Part shown: piece by piece, positions 26,741 through 34,539 of the stretch
Layout: the number at the start of each line of letters is the position of its first letter
Numbering within the stretch: the stretch's first letter is position 1
DNA from: a virus
Virus record (IMG/VR): IMGVR_UViG_3300023184_000038
Coordinates: 62,001-126,000 of that record
Length of the DNA stretch: 64,000 nt
Direction: 5' to 3' (one strand)
Notes under the pieces: model-generated
The model's input: only the letters and a program-made list of their open reading frames with translations
Told to the model about the DNA's origin: nothing
The model's database searches: none
Position numbers and translations under genes: made by a program

Positions 26741-26857
26741 ATGGAAATTTTTATAATTATCGGTATCAGTGCATTGGCATTGATTTTAGTTTTTATGGAT
26801 AAATCATCTGATTGCAATAAAAATTGTTCTCAAGGCAGAAAGTGTGATTGTAAATAA
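26741..26857 (+). CDS. 38-aa membrane peptide with Cys-rich tail
   Basis: A short gene between folE and the next CDS. MEIFIIIGISALALILVF is a transmembrane helix (residues 2-18), followed by DKSSDCNKNCSQGRKCDCK with four Cys. It ends by TAATG overlap with the next gene. The conserved-looking Cys spacing suggests metal or disulfide chemistry. Function unknown. Confidence 0.6.
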   Translation: MEIFIIIGISALALILVFMDKSSDCNKNCSQGRKCDCK

Positions 26858-27093
26858 TGGGATTTCGTAAACCAATGGACTACACCAATGTTCATCATCA
26901 AATTTATATGGCTGGTGTAGAATTGCATTCTGGTCATAATGACGGATACACTACTTGGGAAATCAAAAAAGATTTACATCGTATCAAATGGTTATTAGAT
27001 GAAATCATGGCTGATTCACCTACTTACGCCGACGAAAAAGAATTCTTAGATGAACATTCTAAAGTAAAGATGTGGAGAACATTAAAAAAATGA
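26857..27093 (+). CDS. Small hypothetical protein, 78 aa
   Basis: His- and Tyr-rich N-terminal half (YTNVHHQIYMAGVELHSGHN) and a helical C-terminus. No family named. Coupled on both sides by overlaps (TAATG, ATGA). Confidence 0.6.
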   Translation: MGFRKPMDYTNVHHQIYMAGVELHSGHNDGYTTWEIKKDLHRIKWLLDEIMADSPTYADEKEFLDEHSKVKMWRTLKK

Positions 27094-27548
27094 TATTCAA
27101 CAAAATCAAAGAACTAAAAGAGCAAGGGCTTAGAATTGGAATCACTTTTAGCCAGTTTGATTTACTTCACGCTGGACATATTGCTATGCTTAGCCAAGCT
27201 AAAAATCACTGTGACTATCTTATTGCTGGATTACAAAACAATGCACAGTGGGATCGTCCTGAAAAGAATGCACCCATTCAAAGTATTGTTGAAAGACAGA
27301 TTAGTTTAAGTGCAGTGAGATTCGTAGATGAAATTGTAGTTTACAATACAGAAAAAGATTTGGAAGATATTCTACTTACATTACCCATTGATGTACGAAT
27401 TTTAGGTGTAGAATACAAAGATAAAGATTTTACCGGTTATGGAATATGCCAACAGCGTAACATTGAATTAGTGTTCAATGGGCGTGATCACAGTTTTAGT
27501 AGTTCAAGTTTGCGTAAAAGAGTAGTTGAAGCAGCAAAGGATAAATAA
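27090..27548 (+). CDS. Cytidylyltransferase-like enzyme, 152 aa
   Basis: Third nucleotidyltransferase of this superfamily in the window. SQFDLLHAGHIAML holds the HxGH motif, YLIAGLQNNAQWDRPEKN the second block, and FSSSSLRKRV the ISST..R-like end. Start 27090 (ATGA overlap) is preferred over ATG 27072. Similar to glycerol-3-phosphate or ADP-heptose type enzymes; substrate unknown. It stands between folE and queD. Confidence 0.8.
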   Translation: MIFNKIKELKEQGLRIGITFSQFDLLHAGHIAMLSQAKNHCDYLIAGLQNNAQWDRPEKNAPIQSIVERQISLSAVRFVDEIVVYNTEKDLEDILLTLPIDVRILGVEYKDKDFTGYGICQQRNIELVFNGRDHSFSSSSLRKRVVEAAKDK

Positions 27549-27593
27549 TATAACCGGTCTCTTATGGGCTCATCCCGGTATAAAAATTCTGCG

Positions 27594-27616
27594 TCCTATG
27601 CTATAATAACATAGGA
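27594..27616 (+). promoter_or_regulatory. Promoter -10 inside an inverted repeat, before queD
   Basis: TATAAT (27602-27607) is enclosed by TCCTATG and CATAGGA, a 7 bp inverted repeat whose right arm overlaps the AGGAG site of queD. The -35 (TATAAA) is poor. Could be an operator or an RNA hairpin hiding the ribosome site. Confidence 0.45.
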
Positions 27617-27623
27617 GAACAAC

Positions 27624-28100
27624 ATGGCAAAATATATTTCAACAAAGACCTATAATCAACTAGGTCCGGTTGCATATCGTCAATGGCGTGCAGACAGTCA
27701 TTGTAATTTAATACACGGATATGCATTAAGTTTTCATTTAGAATTTGAATGTGATACACTTGACGCACGTAATTGGTGCATGGACTTTGGTGGTTTAAAA
27801 CCGTTAAAAGGCTTATTAGAAGATTGGTTTGATCACACTCTATTAGTGGCACAAGATGATCCAATGCGTGAACATTTACTAAACTTGGGTAAGTTAAAAC
27901 TAGCAAAGATAACTGAAGTAGAAAAGACTGGATGTGAGGGAATTGCAGCCTTTTTGTACGAATATATTAATACCATCTTTTTACCTAATTACGGTGAGAA
28001 AGACCGAGTATGGTGTAGTAAAGTAGAAGTCAGAGAAACAGATAGTAATATGGCTATGCGAGTGGGTCATAGAGAAGATAATGAATATCTAAATGATTGA
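27624..28100 (+). CDS. queD: QueD-like 6-carboxytetrahydropterin synthase, 158 aa
   Basis: Makes 6-carboxy-tetrahydropterin from dihydroneopterin triphosphate in the preQ0 pathway. Cys27 and His31 align with the E. coli enzyme (HCNLIHGYALSF), MDFGGLKPL and WFDHTLL give the catalytic Asp/His, and KVEVRETDSNMA the substrate Glu. The usual HGH reads HGY, and the first zinc His region (AAHRL) reads VAYRQW, so two of the usual three zinc ligands appear changed. Overlaps the next gene by 8 bases. Confidence 0.85.
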   Translation: MAKYISTKTYNQLGPVAYRQWRADSHCNLIHGYALSFHLEFECDTLDARNWCMDFGGLKPLKGLLEDWFDHTLLVAQDDPMREHLLNLGKLKLAKITEVEKTGCEGIAAFLYEYINTIFLPNYGEKDRVWCSKVEVRETDSNMAMRVGHREDNEYLND

Positions 28101-28770
28101 TATACAGTATATTAATAGCAATGTTGCAATGTCCGATATAGTTGCCGACATTGTTGAATATACTATTAAACATTCTATTGGCCCTTGCAAAATTGCATTT
28201 CCTACAGGTAATACACCCATAGAAATGTATGCCAACTTAGTATTACGTCCAATCAATTGGGAAAACACATATAGTTTTCAATTAGATGAATATGTGGGGC
28301 TACCTAACGGTCATCCCAAGCTGTATACTCAATTTATGTATGAACATTTATATTCTAAAGTAAATATTAATCAATTGCATATATTTTCTCCAATACTTAA
28401 TATTAACTATGATAACATTATTAATACTCACGGTGGATTAGATTTAGCAATATTGGGATTGGGGCACAACGGACATATAGCCTTTAATGAACCGGGTTCG
28501 GAATTTAATTCAGTTACTCGGCAAATTGTGTTGGAAGAATCCACTAGAGTAAACAATAGTAAATGGTTTAAATCGTTAAATGAAGTTCCAACTACTGCAA
28601 TGACAATGGGATTGTCTACTATAATGAGTGCCAGACATATTGTATTAATGGTACAAGGTATTAATAAATTTACAATGCTTAAACAAGCACTATGGGGCAA
28701 AAGAACTGAACATATTCCATGTAGTGTACTTCAAACTCATTCTAATATTAAAGTATTATATTGTGATTAA
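28093..28770 (+). CDS. nagB: Glucosamine-6-phosphate deaminase-like (NagB), 225 aa
   Basis: FPTGNTPIEMY at the phosphate site, FQLDEYVGL with the catalytic Asp, and LGLGHNGHIAFNEPGS with the catalytic His are the NagB signatures; TTAMTMGLSTIMSARHIVLM closes the fold. The enzyme interconverts glucosamine-6-P and fructose-6-P plus ammonia. Slightly shorter than E. coli NagB (266). In a phage this may supply or recycle amino sugar for the neighbouring glycosyltransferases (inference). Confidence 0.9.
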   Translation: MIDIQYINSNVAMSDIVADIVEYTIKHSIGPCKIAFPTGNTPIEMYANLVLRPINWENTYSFQLDEYVGLPNGHPKLYTQFMYEHLYSKVNINQLHIFSPILNINYDNIINTHGGLDLAILGLGHNGHIAFNEPGSEFNSVTRQIVLEESTRVNNSKWFKSLNEVPTTAMTMGLSTIMSARHIVLMVQGINKFTMLKQALWGKRTEHIPCSVLQTHSNIKVLYCD

Positions 28771-28786
28771 TTTGGTAATCTTAGTA

Positions 28787-28815
28787 TTGAGTTTCTATTA
28801 AATCTGTGCTATAAT
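28787..28815 (+). promoter_or_regulatory. Sigma70-like promoter
   Basis: TTGAGT - 17 bases - TATAAT in the gap before queE; GGAAT follows before ATG 28852. Confidence 0.7.
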
Positions 28816-28851
28816 GTCAAAAAATGTTTATATCATTAAAGGAATAGTACA

Positions 28852-29700
28852 ATGGCAAAATTAAAAGTAGCAGAACTCTTCTATAGTATACAGGGAGAAG
28901 GTAGATATATGGGTGTCCCTTCAGTCTTTCTACGCACATTTGGATGTAACTTCAAATGTGCAGGATTTGGTATGCCTAAGGGTGAACTAAGTCGTGAAGT
29001 AGAAGATATTGCTGCCAATATACATTTATATAATCAGTATACGCAACTTCCATTAGTTAGTACTGGATGCGATAGTTATGCTAGTTGGGATCCAAGATTC
29101 AAAGACTTGAGTCCAGTACTTACTACTGATAGTATTGTTGACAGTATTATGTCTATGCTTCCACACAATCGTTGGATGGAAGAACATCTGGTTATCACAG
29201 GAGGTGAACCTTTACTAGGATGGCAGCGTAGTTATATTGATTTACTTTCACATGACAAGATGAAAGGGTTACAAGAACTAACTTTTGAAACAAATGGTAC
29301 TCAATCTCTACAACAAGAATTGAAAAGTTATTTGCAGCAGTGGGGAATTAATCGTTCTAGAGGTGCAATTACATTTAGTGTTAGTCCTAAACTTAGTATT
29401 AGTGGTGAGAAGTGGGAAGAAGCAATATGTCCTGACATCATTAATGAGTACTCACAAACGGGTCGTACATATTTAAAGTTTGTTGTTGCAACTAAACAAG
29501 ATGTAGAGGAAGCACAAACAGCCGTTAATCAATATCGTACTAATGGATTTAGAGGGCATGTGTATTTGATGCCATGTGGTGGCGTTGAAAGTGTGTATAA
29601 CTTGAATGCAAAAAATGTTGCACTTGAAGCAATGCGTTTAGGCTGGCGTTATAGTGATAGACTTCAAGTCCCACTGTTCAAAAACGAGTGGGGAACTTGA
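28852..29700 (+). CDS. queE: QueE-like 7-carboxy-7-deazaguanine synthase, 282 aa
   Basis: Radical SAM enzyme of preQ0 synthesis. FYSIQGEGRYMGVPSVFLRT is the QueE start signature, VITGGEPLL the SAM-binding GGEP, and TFETNGTQ a further family block. The cluster Cys are split: Cys32 and Cys36 (GCNFKC) are followed by 36 residues before Cys73 (TGCDSYASWD), instead of the usual CX3CX2C. The insertion sits exactly in the cluster loop. Longer than typical QueE (~220). Ends by TGATG overlap. Confidence 0.9.
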   Translation: MAKLKVAELFYSIQGEGRYMGVPSVFLRTFGCNFKCAGFGMPKGELSREVEDIAANIHLYNQYTQLPLVSTGCDSYASWDPRFKDLSPVLTTDSIVDSIMSMLPHNRWMEEHLVITGGEPLLGWQRSYIDLLSHDKMKGLQELTFETNGTQSLQQELKSYLQQWGINRSRGAITFSVSPKLSISGEKWEEAICPDIINEYSQTGRTYLKFVVATKQDVEEAQTAVNQYRTNGFRGHVYLMPCGGVESVYNLNAKNVALEAMRLGWRYSDRLQVPLFKNEWGT

Positions 29701-29945
29701 TGCCCTCAATTGATTGGACTACACAATCAGCTAGTGACTATCATTTCAAACAAAGAACTGTGGGTAAACAATTAAAGTTTACTCTAATACCTAGACTATG
29801 CCATATAACAAAGCGTAGAATATGGCTAGAGTATGCATATTGTGTTACTGCAATGTACAGAAGCGGTGATATTAACTTTGATTATGAAAATCGTTGGTAT
29901 AGTAAAGATGAATATTTAATAGCAAGATTAAGGGATTTAATATGA
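29700..29945 (+). CDS. Small hypothetical protein, 81 aa
   Basis: Start 29700 (MPSIDWTTQSASD) uses the TGATG overlap with queE. Basic, aromatic-rich (KRRIWLEYAYCVTAMYRSGD). Unknown. Confidence 0.6.
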   Translation: MPSIDWTTQSASDYHFKQRTVGKQLKFTLIPRLCHITKRRIWLEYAYCVTAMYRSGDINFDYENRWYSKDEYLIARLRDLI

Positions 29946-30121
29946 AGTTTGAAATGCGTTGGCTTGTGGTTGAGGCGCCATCTGGCCCTGAAAAGATATT
30001 GCAATATCGTTATGAAAGAGAAATAACAGATTACAGTATAGAAAACCCAAGAACAGGATCCTTTGTTAAAAGAAATGAGTTAACTGATTGGATTACTGTT
30101 ACAACAGTAGATGAGGTATAA
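29942..30121 (+). CDS. Small hypothetical protein, 59 aa
   Basis: ATG 29942 overlaps the previous stop (ATGA) and the frame runs to TAA 30119-30121, one base before the next start. MKFEMRWLVVEAPSGPEKIL begins a beta-rich, Trp-containing protein. Unknown. Confidence 0.6.
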   Translation: MKFEMRWLVVEAPSGPEKILQYRYEREITDYSIENPRTGSFVKRNELTDWITVTTVDEV

Positions 30122-30122
30122 A

Positions 30123-31484
30123 ATGCGAACATATAATAAACGAATAGCATTTCTAATTAGTGACCAGCATTTTATTACGCATGGTGGGATAGGGCAGTTT
30201 GCTAAAGGTTTTACTGAATTAGGAGACCGCATCAATTGGAAAGTTGACATTATCTTAGACAAAGAACCAACAAACGATTTATCTATACTAGTTAAATCAT
30301 TGGGTGCAAATATCATATATACAGATTCTGGTCTACGCTATTCTGACCATACTGCTACGTTTGCTTTTAAAGATAGTATTAATTTTGAAAAAATGGTTAA
30401 TTTCAGAAAAAGCATTATGCTTGCGTTAGAAACTAATATTTATGATATGATTATTTGTAACACGCAAGAAGCAATGAGTGCAGCATATTCTATGGGGTTA
30501 GGAAAATATATTCCAGTAGTATTTTACACACATTCGTATAGTATGGTTTTTAGAGATGAGCAAGATTTTAGTGATGTTTGTATAGATGAATATCATAACT
30601 TTTTCAATAAGCATATGGAACTATCTCATAGTTTTGTTGGAACTCAAAGTCAAAAGAATGTTGATGAGATGACTAAGTATGGTGCAAAGAATGTATCACT
30701 ATTGCGTATGCCATTAAGTGAACGAGAATTGTTAGTACGCAATGATAATCCGCGCAAAGGTGTATTGTTTATTGGACGATGGGAAGAACGAAAAAATCCA
30801 GAAGCATATATTCGTGTTATGAAAGAATGTAAATTGCCTTGCAGAGTAATGACCAATAAAACAGGTGCTAAAAAATTTGAAAAAGCATTTGCTGATAATA
30901 ACATCACAGATTATGAAATCAAAATAAGTATTATTGGCAAAGAAAAAGTAGATTTTATTAAAAGTTGTAGTGTATTTTTTATGCCAGCATTAGGAGAAAA
31001 CTATCCGTTTGCGTTTAGTGAATGTTTGGGACATATGCCATGTGTTGTGTTAGATAATCAAGATTGGTCTAATAATTTTGACGAAAAATATTTTTATAAA
31101 GAAAAATTAAACAATGTATCAATGTTAATTCAACGATTATACAATACTACAAATTACTACGATACCGGAGCATTAGAATATATTAAATTACTAGATGACG
31201 ATACCGCTATAGGCTGGATAAAATTTTTAGATAAGTTTGTTTCTAAAAAAAGTAATACTAATTCAGCAAAAATAAATTCGACAGAAACAGTATGTTATCA
31301 AGACTATATTAAAGAATTAAACAGAGGGCATTTAGCCCGTGAAGATATTGAAAGTGTATTGGCAAATCGTCATAAATTTATTATCAATGTATATACAGAT
31401 GATAATACGTATTTAAGTAAAGATCCAAAATTTAAGCCAATAGAAGAACAGTCACCTAGTGTGTCATTATTTGAATGGGTATGA
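30123..31484 (+). CDS. GT-B (GT4-like) glycosyltransferase, 453 aa
   Basis: The N-half begins IAFLISDQHFITHGGIGQFA, a GT4-type acceptor Gly-rich loop. The C-half starts GVLFIGRWEERKNPEAYI and has FFMPALGENYPFAFSECLG, the donor-binding EX7E-like region. Start 30123 follows the previous stop by 1 base; ATG 30111 lies inside the previous gene. It overlaps the epimerase gene and may use the sugar nucleotide that enzyme makes. Confidence 0.8.
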   Translation: MRTYNKRIAFLISDQHFITHGGIGQFAKGFTELGDRINWKVDIILDKEPTNDLSILVKSLGANIIYTDSGLRYSDHTATFAFKDSINFEKMVNFRKSIMLALETNIYDMIICNTQEAMSAAYSMGLGKYIPVVFYTHSYSMVFRDEQDFSDVCIDEYHNFFNKHMELSHSFVGTQSQKNVDEMTKYGAKNVSLLRMPLSERELLVRNDNPRKGVLFIGRWEERKNPEAYIRVMKECKLPCRVMTNKTGAKKFEKAFADNNITDYEIKISIIGKEKVDFIKSCSVFFMPALGENYPFAFSECLGHMPCVVLDNQDWSNNFDEKYFYKEKLNNVSMLIQRLYNTTNYYDTGALEYIKLLDDDTAIGWIKFLDKFVSKKSNTNSAKINSTETVCYQDYIKELNRGHLAREDIESVLANRHKFIINVYTDDNTYLSKDPKFKPIEEQSPSVSLFEWV

Positions 31485-32317
31485 TGAAAAAAGTATTAAT
31501 AACAGGTAATTCAGGTTATATCGGTAGTCATCTTTCCAAGATGTTAGCAGATTCTTATGAAGTATATGGGTTAGATATTACCCTTCCACAGACAGATCGG
31601 CTTAAAGATTGGTATAATATTGATATTCGTAAATTATTTACTATTGACCAAGAATTTGATGCAGTAATACATTTAGCAGCCTTAGTTAATGTAGGTGAAA
31701 GTGAGCAGCAACCCATAAGTTATTATATTACCAATTTGAATGGGACGATGAATGTCATCAATAAGATTAAGACAAAGAATTTTATTTTTGCAAGTACTGG
31801 CGCAGCAGCGGGATGTGAGAGTGCATATGGTATTAGTAAACGTGCTGCGGAAGATGTGGTGCGTGAATATTGCACTATACATAATCCCAAAGATTACACA
31901 ATATTTAGGTTCTATAACGTAATTGGTAGTGATGGTTTTTTGCCAACTAATCCAGACGGGTTGATGTATAATTTAATGAAATCAAAAGAAAAGGGCGAAT
32001 TTACTATTTTTGGGAATGACTATGATACCCGAGATGGAACTTGCATACGTGATTATGTACATGTTAATGAGATATGTGAAGCATTAGGTAGTGCTATTGA
32101 GAGGCCAAGTAATCAAATAGAATGTTTAGGGCATGGAGTAGGTTATACTGTTGCCGAGATAGTTAATACGTTCAAAAAAGTAAACAATATACCTAATATT
32201 AATTTACTTACTAAGATAGGTCCAAGAAGAAAGGGTGACTTAGCAGTATCTGTATTAGATAATGTGTCACCCTATATGAAGAATCTTTATACTTTAGAGC
32301 AGTTACTTAAAGTTTAA
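31484..32317 (+). CDS. NAD-dependent sugar epimerase (UDP-glucose 4-epimerase-like), 277 aa
   Basis: Short-chain dehydrogenase fold: VLITGNSGYIGSHLSKML is the NAD-binding GxxGxxG, AAGCESAYGISKRAAED has the YxxxK catalytic pair, and RFYNVIGSDG and DGTCIRDYVHVNEICEAL follow as in GalE. Slightly short against GalE (338). Start 31484 uses the TGATG overlap. Its stop overlaps the convergent minus-strand gene by 4 bases. Confidence 0.85.
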   Translation: MKKVLITGNSGYIGSHLSKMLADSYEVYGLDITLPQTDRLKDWYNIDIRKLFTIDQEFDAVIHLAALVNVGESEQQPISYYITNLNGTMNVINKIKTKNFIFASTGAAAGCESAYGISKRAAEDVVREYCTIHNPKDYTIFRFYNVIGSDGFLPTNPDGLMYNLMKSKEKGEFTIFGNDYDTRDGTCIRDYVHVNEICEALGSAIERPSNQIECLGHGVGYTVAEIVNTFKKVNNIPNINLLTKIGPRRKGDLAVSVLDNVSPYMKNLYTLEQLLKV

Positions 32318-34059
32318 GAAGCCCATTTTTTATAGGGCTTTGGTAATTTATTTTCCGCCACACCTTGCTTTCTAATCTTAACATTACCCCTCATTCGGTC
32401 AACACTTTCAGGAGTAGGAATATTTAGGCTACGGAACTGAGCTGTGCCTTGTGCAGCAACTGGTCCTCCATGTAAACTATCACGCTCTTCACCTTTGCTG
32501 TTACGCCACTTACCGTCAGTGCCTTGTGTCAGTGGTTCTTTTGTTTGATAGTCTCGTGGAACAAACGGTGCATTTGCACTAGGCTCTGGACTTGGGCTAG
32601 GTGATGAAGTAGATGCTGCTTTCCAGCCAGCCGCGTTCATTGCGTCTACAGTTTGATCACCGGGCTGTTTGCCGTCAGCTTTTCCATTTACAATTCGCAA
32701 ATACGAAGCCATTCCATACTGTGTACCAGAGCCTGCTGGCTTTTCAATCCAGTATGTTTTGCTTTGTGTATCAAGAACAGCTGGATAATTCTGACCATTA
32801 TAGTTAGTAGTTGTTAAAGTAAATCCATTACCTAAATCTTTTTCATTTGCCGGCGGTCCTCCAGCAGTGGCACCAGTATTACTAAAATCATTTATATTAG
32901 CTCCTGGTGGCAATCGTGGACGAATTGGTGCTTCAGCAGAGGCACCAGTATTACTAAAATCATTTATATTAGCTCCTGGTGGCAATCGTGGACGAATTGG
33001 TGCTTCATCTTCTTCTGTCACACCTTGCTTCTTATATACATCCTTGAATGCTTTATTAAAAATGTCAGTAGCTTGCTTAGTTGTTTTTTTAGCAGTGGTT
33101 GGCGTGGCAGTATGTTGTGGGTCAGAGTCGCTATAGTGGTCTCTTGAACCATATGTGCTATGACTTCTTGTGCCATCAGATTTCATACGTCCTTTGGGTT
33201 CTTGACTATGCATTTCCGCCACATCAGATTCTGGTTTCTTCTGCCCGTACATGTCTTTTCCATCTTTATCATAATGAGTTGGGGGAAAATCATACGCTTT
33301 ATTATGAATATCTTGCCTGGCCCATCTATTCATCTCACGCGGCCGGGGAATTAATTTTACCGTAGGCGTATGCTTATCTTTCAATGCCCAGTTATTCATT
33401 CCTTCCGCCACACCTTGCTCTAAACGATTCTGCGCTTTAGCAAATCCTGCAACACTGCGGTTGGCTTTTTCTGGACTACGCTTTGTTGGGTCTGCTTTAT
33501 GTTTCATAGAGTCGGAACTTACTTTTTGTTGATAACTCTTTAGTGCATTATTGCTAACTTCCGCCACACCTTGCTCGGCCATTCCTAACTTACGCATTAC
33601 CGCCGGAGAAGCGATTTTGTTTTTTATACAATTGGGATATTTTTTCCCAAACATAGTTTTCATGCCTTCTTTGTGATATCCTTTCCAGCAAGCTTCGTCT
33701 AAACTTTTCTGTGAGTGATCTCCGTGTGTTTCACACATACCACAGTCTTCACAGACCATTTCCATCTCAATGCTTTCGTTGTGTTTCTTTTTACCAGCGC
33801 AATGAGCCTTTTGACTAAATCCTTTGGGATGTGAGCAATTGATACTGCTTTTATATTTTTGACTCCATCCCTCATTATAGTTATCATACTTATTACGAAC
33901 AGCATCTAACTTTTTTTCACTAGCACCTTCACGTCCTGCTTTGGCTAATGCCTTCATACCATTTTTGCCATACTTTTCATTGCCCTTGGCAGCACGACTC
34001 ATTGGTCGTTTATTCTCTATTACTTTTTCTGTGCTAACAATTATGTGATTTATTTTCAT
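32314..34059 (-). CDS. Modular protein with four QGVAE/QGVTE linkers, 581 aa
   Basis: Begins MKINHIIVSTE. A basic start leads to a Cys/His-rich part (GWSQKYKSSINCSHPKGFSQ, MVCEDCGMCETHGDH) and CWKGYHKEGMKTMFGKKYPN. QGVAE or QGVTE occurs at residues 163, 215, 345 and 565, plus a weak DVAE near 279, cutting the chain into short, mostly disordered pieces. Residues ~351-398 hold a duplicated PIRPRLPPGANINDFSNTGA unit. Unrecognised as a whole; likely a packaged polyprotein. ATGA overlap with the gene before it. Confidence 0.6.
   Translation of the reverse strand: MKINHIIVSTEKVIENKRPMSRAAKGNEKYGKNGMKALAKAGREGASEKKLDAVRNKYDNYNEGWSQKYKSSINCSHPKGFSQKAHCAGKKKHNESIEMEMVCEDCGMCETHGDHSQKSLDEACWKGYHKEGMKTMFGKKYPNCIKNKIASPAVMRKLGMAEQGVAEVSNNALKSYQQKVSSDSMKHKADPTKRSPEKANRSVAGFAKAQNRLEQGVAEGMNNWALKDKHTPTVKLIPRPREMNRWARQDIHNKAYDFPPTHYDKDGKDMYGQKKPESDVAEMHSQEPKGRMKSDGTRSHSTYGSRDHYSDSDPQHTATPTTAKKTTKQATDIFNKAFKDVYKKQGVTEEDEAPIRPRLPPGANINDFSNTGASAEAPIRPRLPPGANINDFSNTGATAGGPPANEKDLGNGFTLTTTNYNGQNYPAVLDTQSKTYWIEKPAGSGTQYGMASYLRIVNGKADGKQPGDQTVDAMNAAGWKAASTSSPSPSPEPSANAPFVPRDYQTKEPLTQGTDGKWRNSKGEERDSLHGGPVAAQGTAQFRSLNIPTPESVDRMRGNVKIRKQGVAENKLPKPYKKWAS
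32319..32340. terminator. Stem-loop at convergent gene ends
   Basis: AAGCCC (32319-32324) and GGGCTT (32335-32340) form a 6 bp stem with a T-rich 10-base loop, 2 bases after the epimerase stop and inside the end of the minus-strand gene. Possible bidirectional terminator. Confidence 0.4.
32353..32367 (-). repeat. QGVAE-coding repeat, copy 4
   Basis: Minus-strand CAAGGTGTGGCGGAA, exact consensus, preceded by AAG and followed by Asn instead of Gly. Confidence 0.85.
32870..33013 (-). repeat. Tandem 72-base repeat
   Basis: Two head-to-tail 72-base units, identical through base 33007, each encoding APIRPRLPPGANINDF and a short linker. The second follows copy 5 of the QGV repeat. Confidence 0.85.
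33013..33027 (-). repeat. QGVTE-coding repeat, copy 5 (diverged)
   Basis: CAAGGTGTGACAGAA on the minus strand: Ala has become Thr; the rest matches the consensus. Confidence 0.75.
33401..33420 (-). repeat. EQGVAEG-coding repeat, copy 6
   Basis: Minus strand reads the exact 20-base consensus GAGCAAGGTGTGGCGGAAGG, identical to copies 2 and 3 some 20 kb away on the other strand. Confidence 0.9.
33558..33576 (-). repeat. EQGVAE-coding repeat, copy 7
   Basis: GAGCAAGGTGTGGCGGAAG on the minus strand, exact for 19 bases, followed by Val rather than Gly. Confidence 0.9.
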
Positions 34060-34538
34060 TTACTACCCTTTTCTTTATATGCCCAACGAGGTCCACCACC
34101 GCCGCCACCTGTTTCATTAAACCATGCATTGGATTCAGCTTGAGGTAAAGATTTTAGCCATTTAGAAAGCACTCCGGCCGCTGGGATCTTTCCATTTTTG
34201 TCAACAAATCTAGTGGAAATGACTCCTTTACGATTATCACCTATTTGCGGACTCAGCCAAACGCCATTCCACGCAGGTTCCCACATCATTATTTTTGTTG
34301 GATTGAATTCCCATTTTGTTGGGGAGAGCGGTCTAAGCAGATACACAGTTCCAGTTCCTCCGGGCGATGGGTTTGGAATTTCTTTATAATTACCTTTGGG
34401 AATTTGAATTGAAGCTTGACCAATCTTGCTTGCAGGGACCATATGGGTCCAGTTACTGGGTACAACATCATTACCACTACCTTTAGCAGTAGTTGCGGCA
34501 GGTGCTCCCTGAGATGCCAGCCACTCTAGTGGACTCAT
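34056..34538 (-). CDS. Hypothetical protein starting MSPLEWLAS, 160 aa
   Basis: The first 9 residues equal an internal stretch of the hydrolase at 8973, from 27 identical bases. The body is beta-rich (VYLLRPLSPTKWEFNPTKIM, WLSPQIGDNRKGVISTRF) and ends Gly-rich. No family named. It overlaps genes on both sides by ATGA. It could be a module that is translated on its own here and fused there. Confidence 0.6.
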   Translation of the reverse strand: MSPLEWLASQGAPAATTAKGSGNDVVPSNWTHMVPASKIGQASIQIPKGNYKEIPNPSPGGTGTVYLLRPLSPTKWEFNPTKIMMWEPAWNGVWLSPQIGDNRKGVISTRFVDKNGKIPAAGVLSKWLKSLPQAESNAWFNETGGGGGGPRWAYKEKGSK

Positions 34539-34539
34539 T
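34513..34539 (-). repeat. 27-base repeat encoding MSPLEWLAS (copy 2)
   Basis: Reverse complement identical to 8972-8998; includes the start codon of this gene and its ATGA overlap. Confidence 0.85.

Noticed and set aside
27540-27547. GATAAATA as a late promoter (also at 45676 and 56085)
   Set aside because: In these three places it is simply the codons GAT AAA TAA at a gene end, with an immediately following or differently promoted gene, so chance is enough to explain it.
33214-33225. Ninth QGVAEG copy (SDVAEM)
   Set aside because: Only GATGTGGCGGAA matches; the Gln-Gly part is absent. It is kept as a weak copy in the finding but not as a feature.
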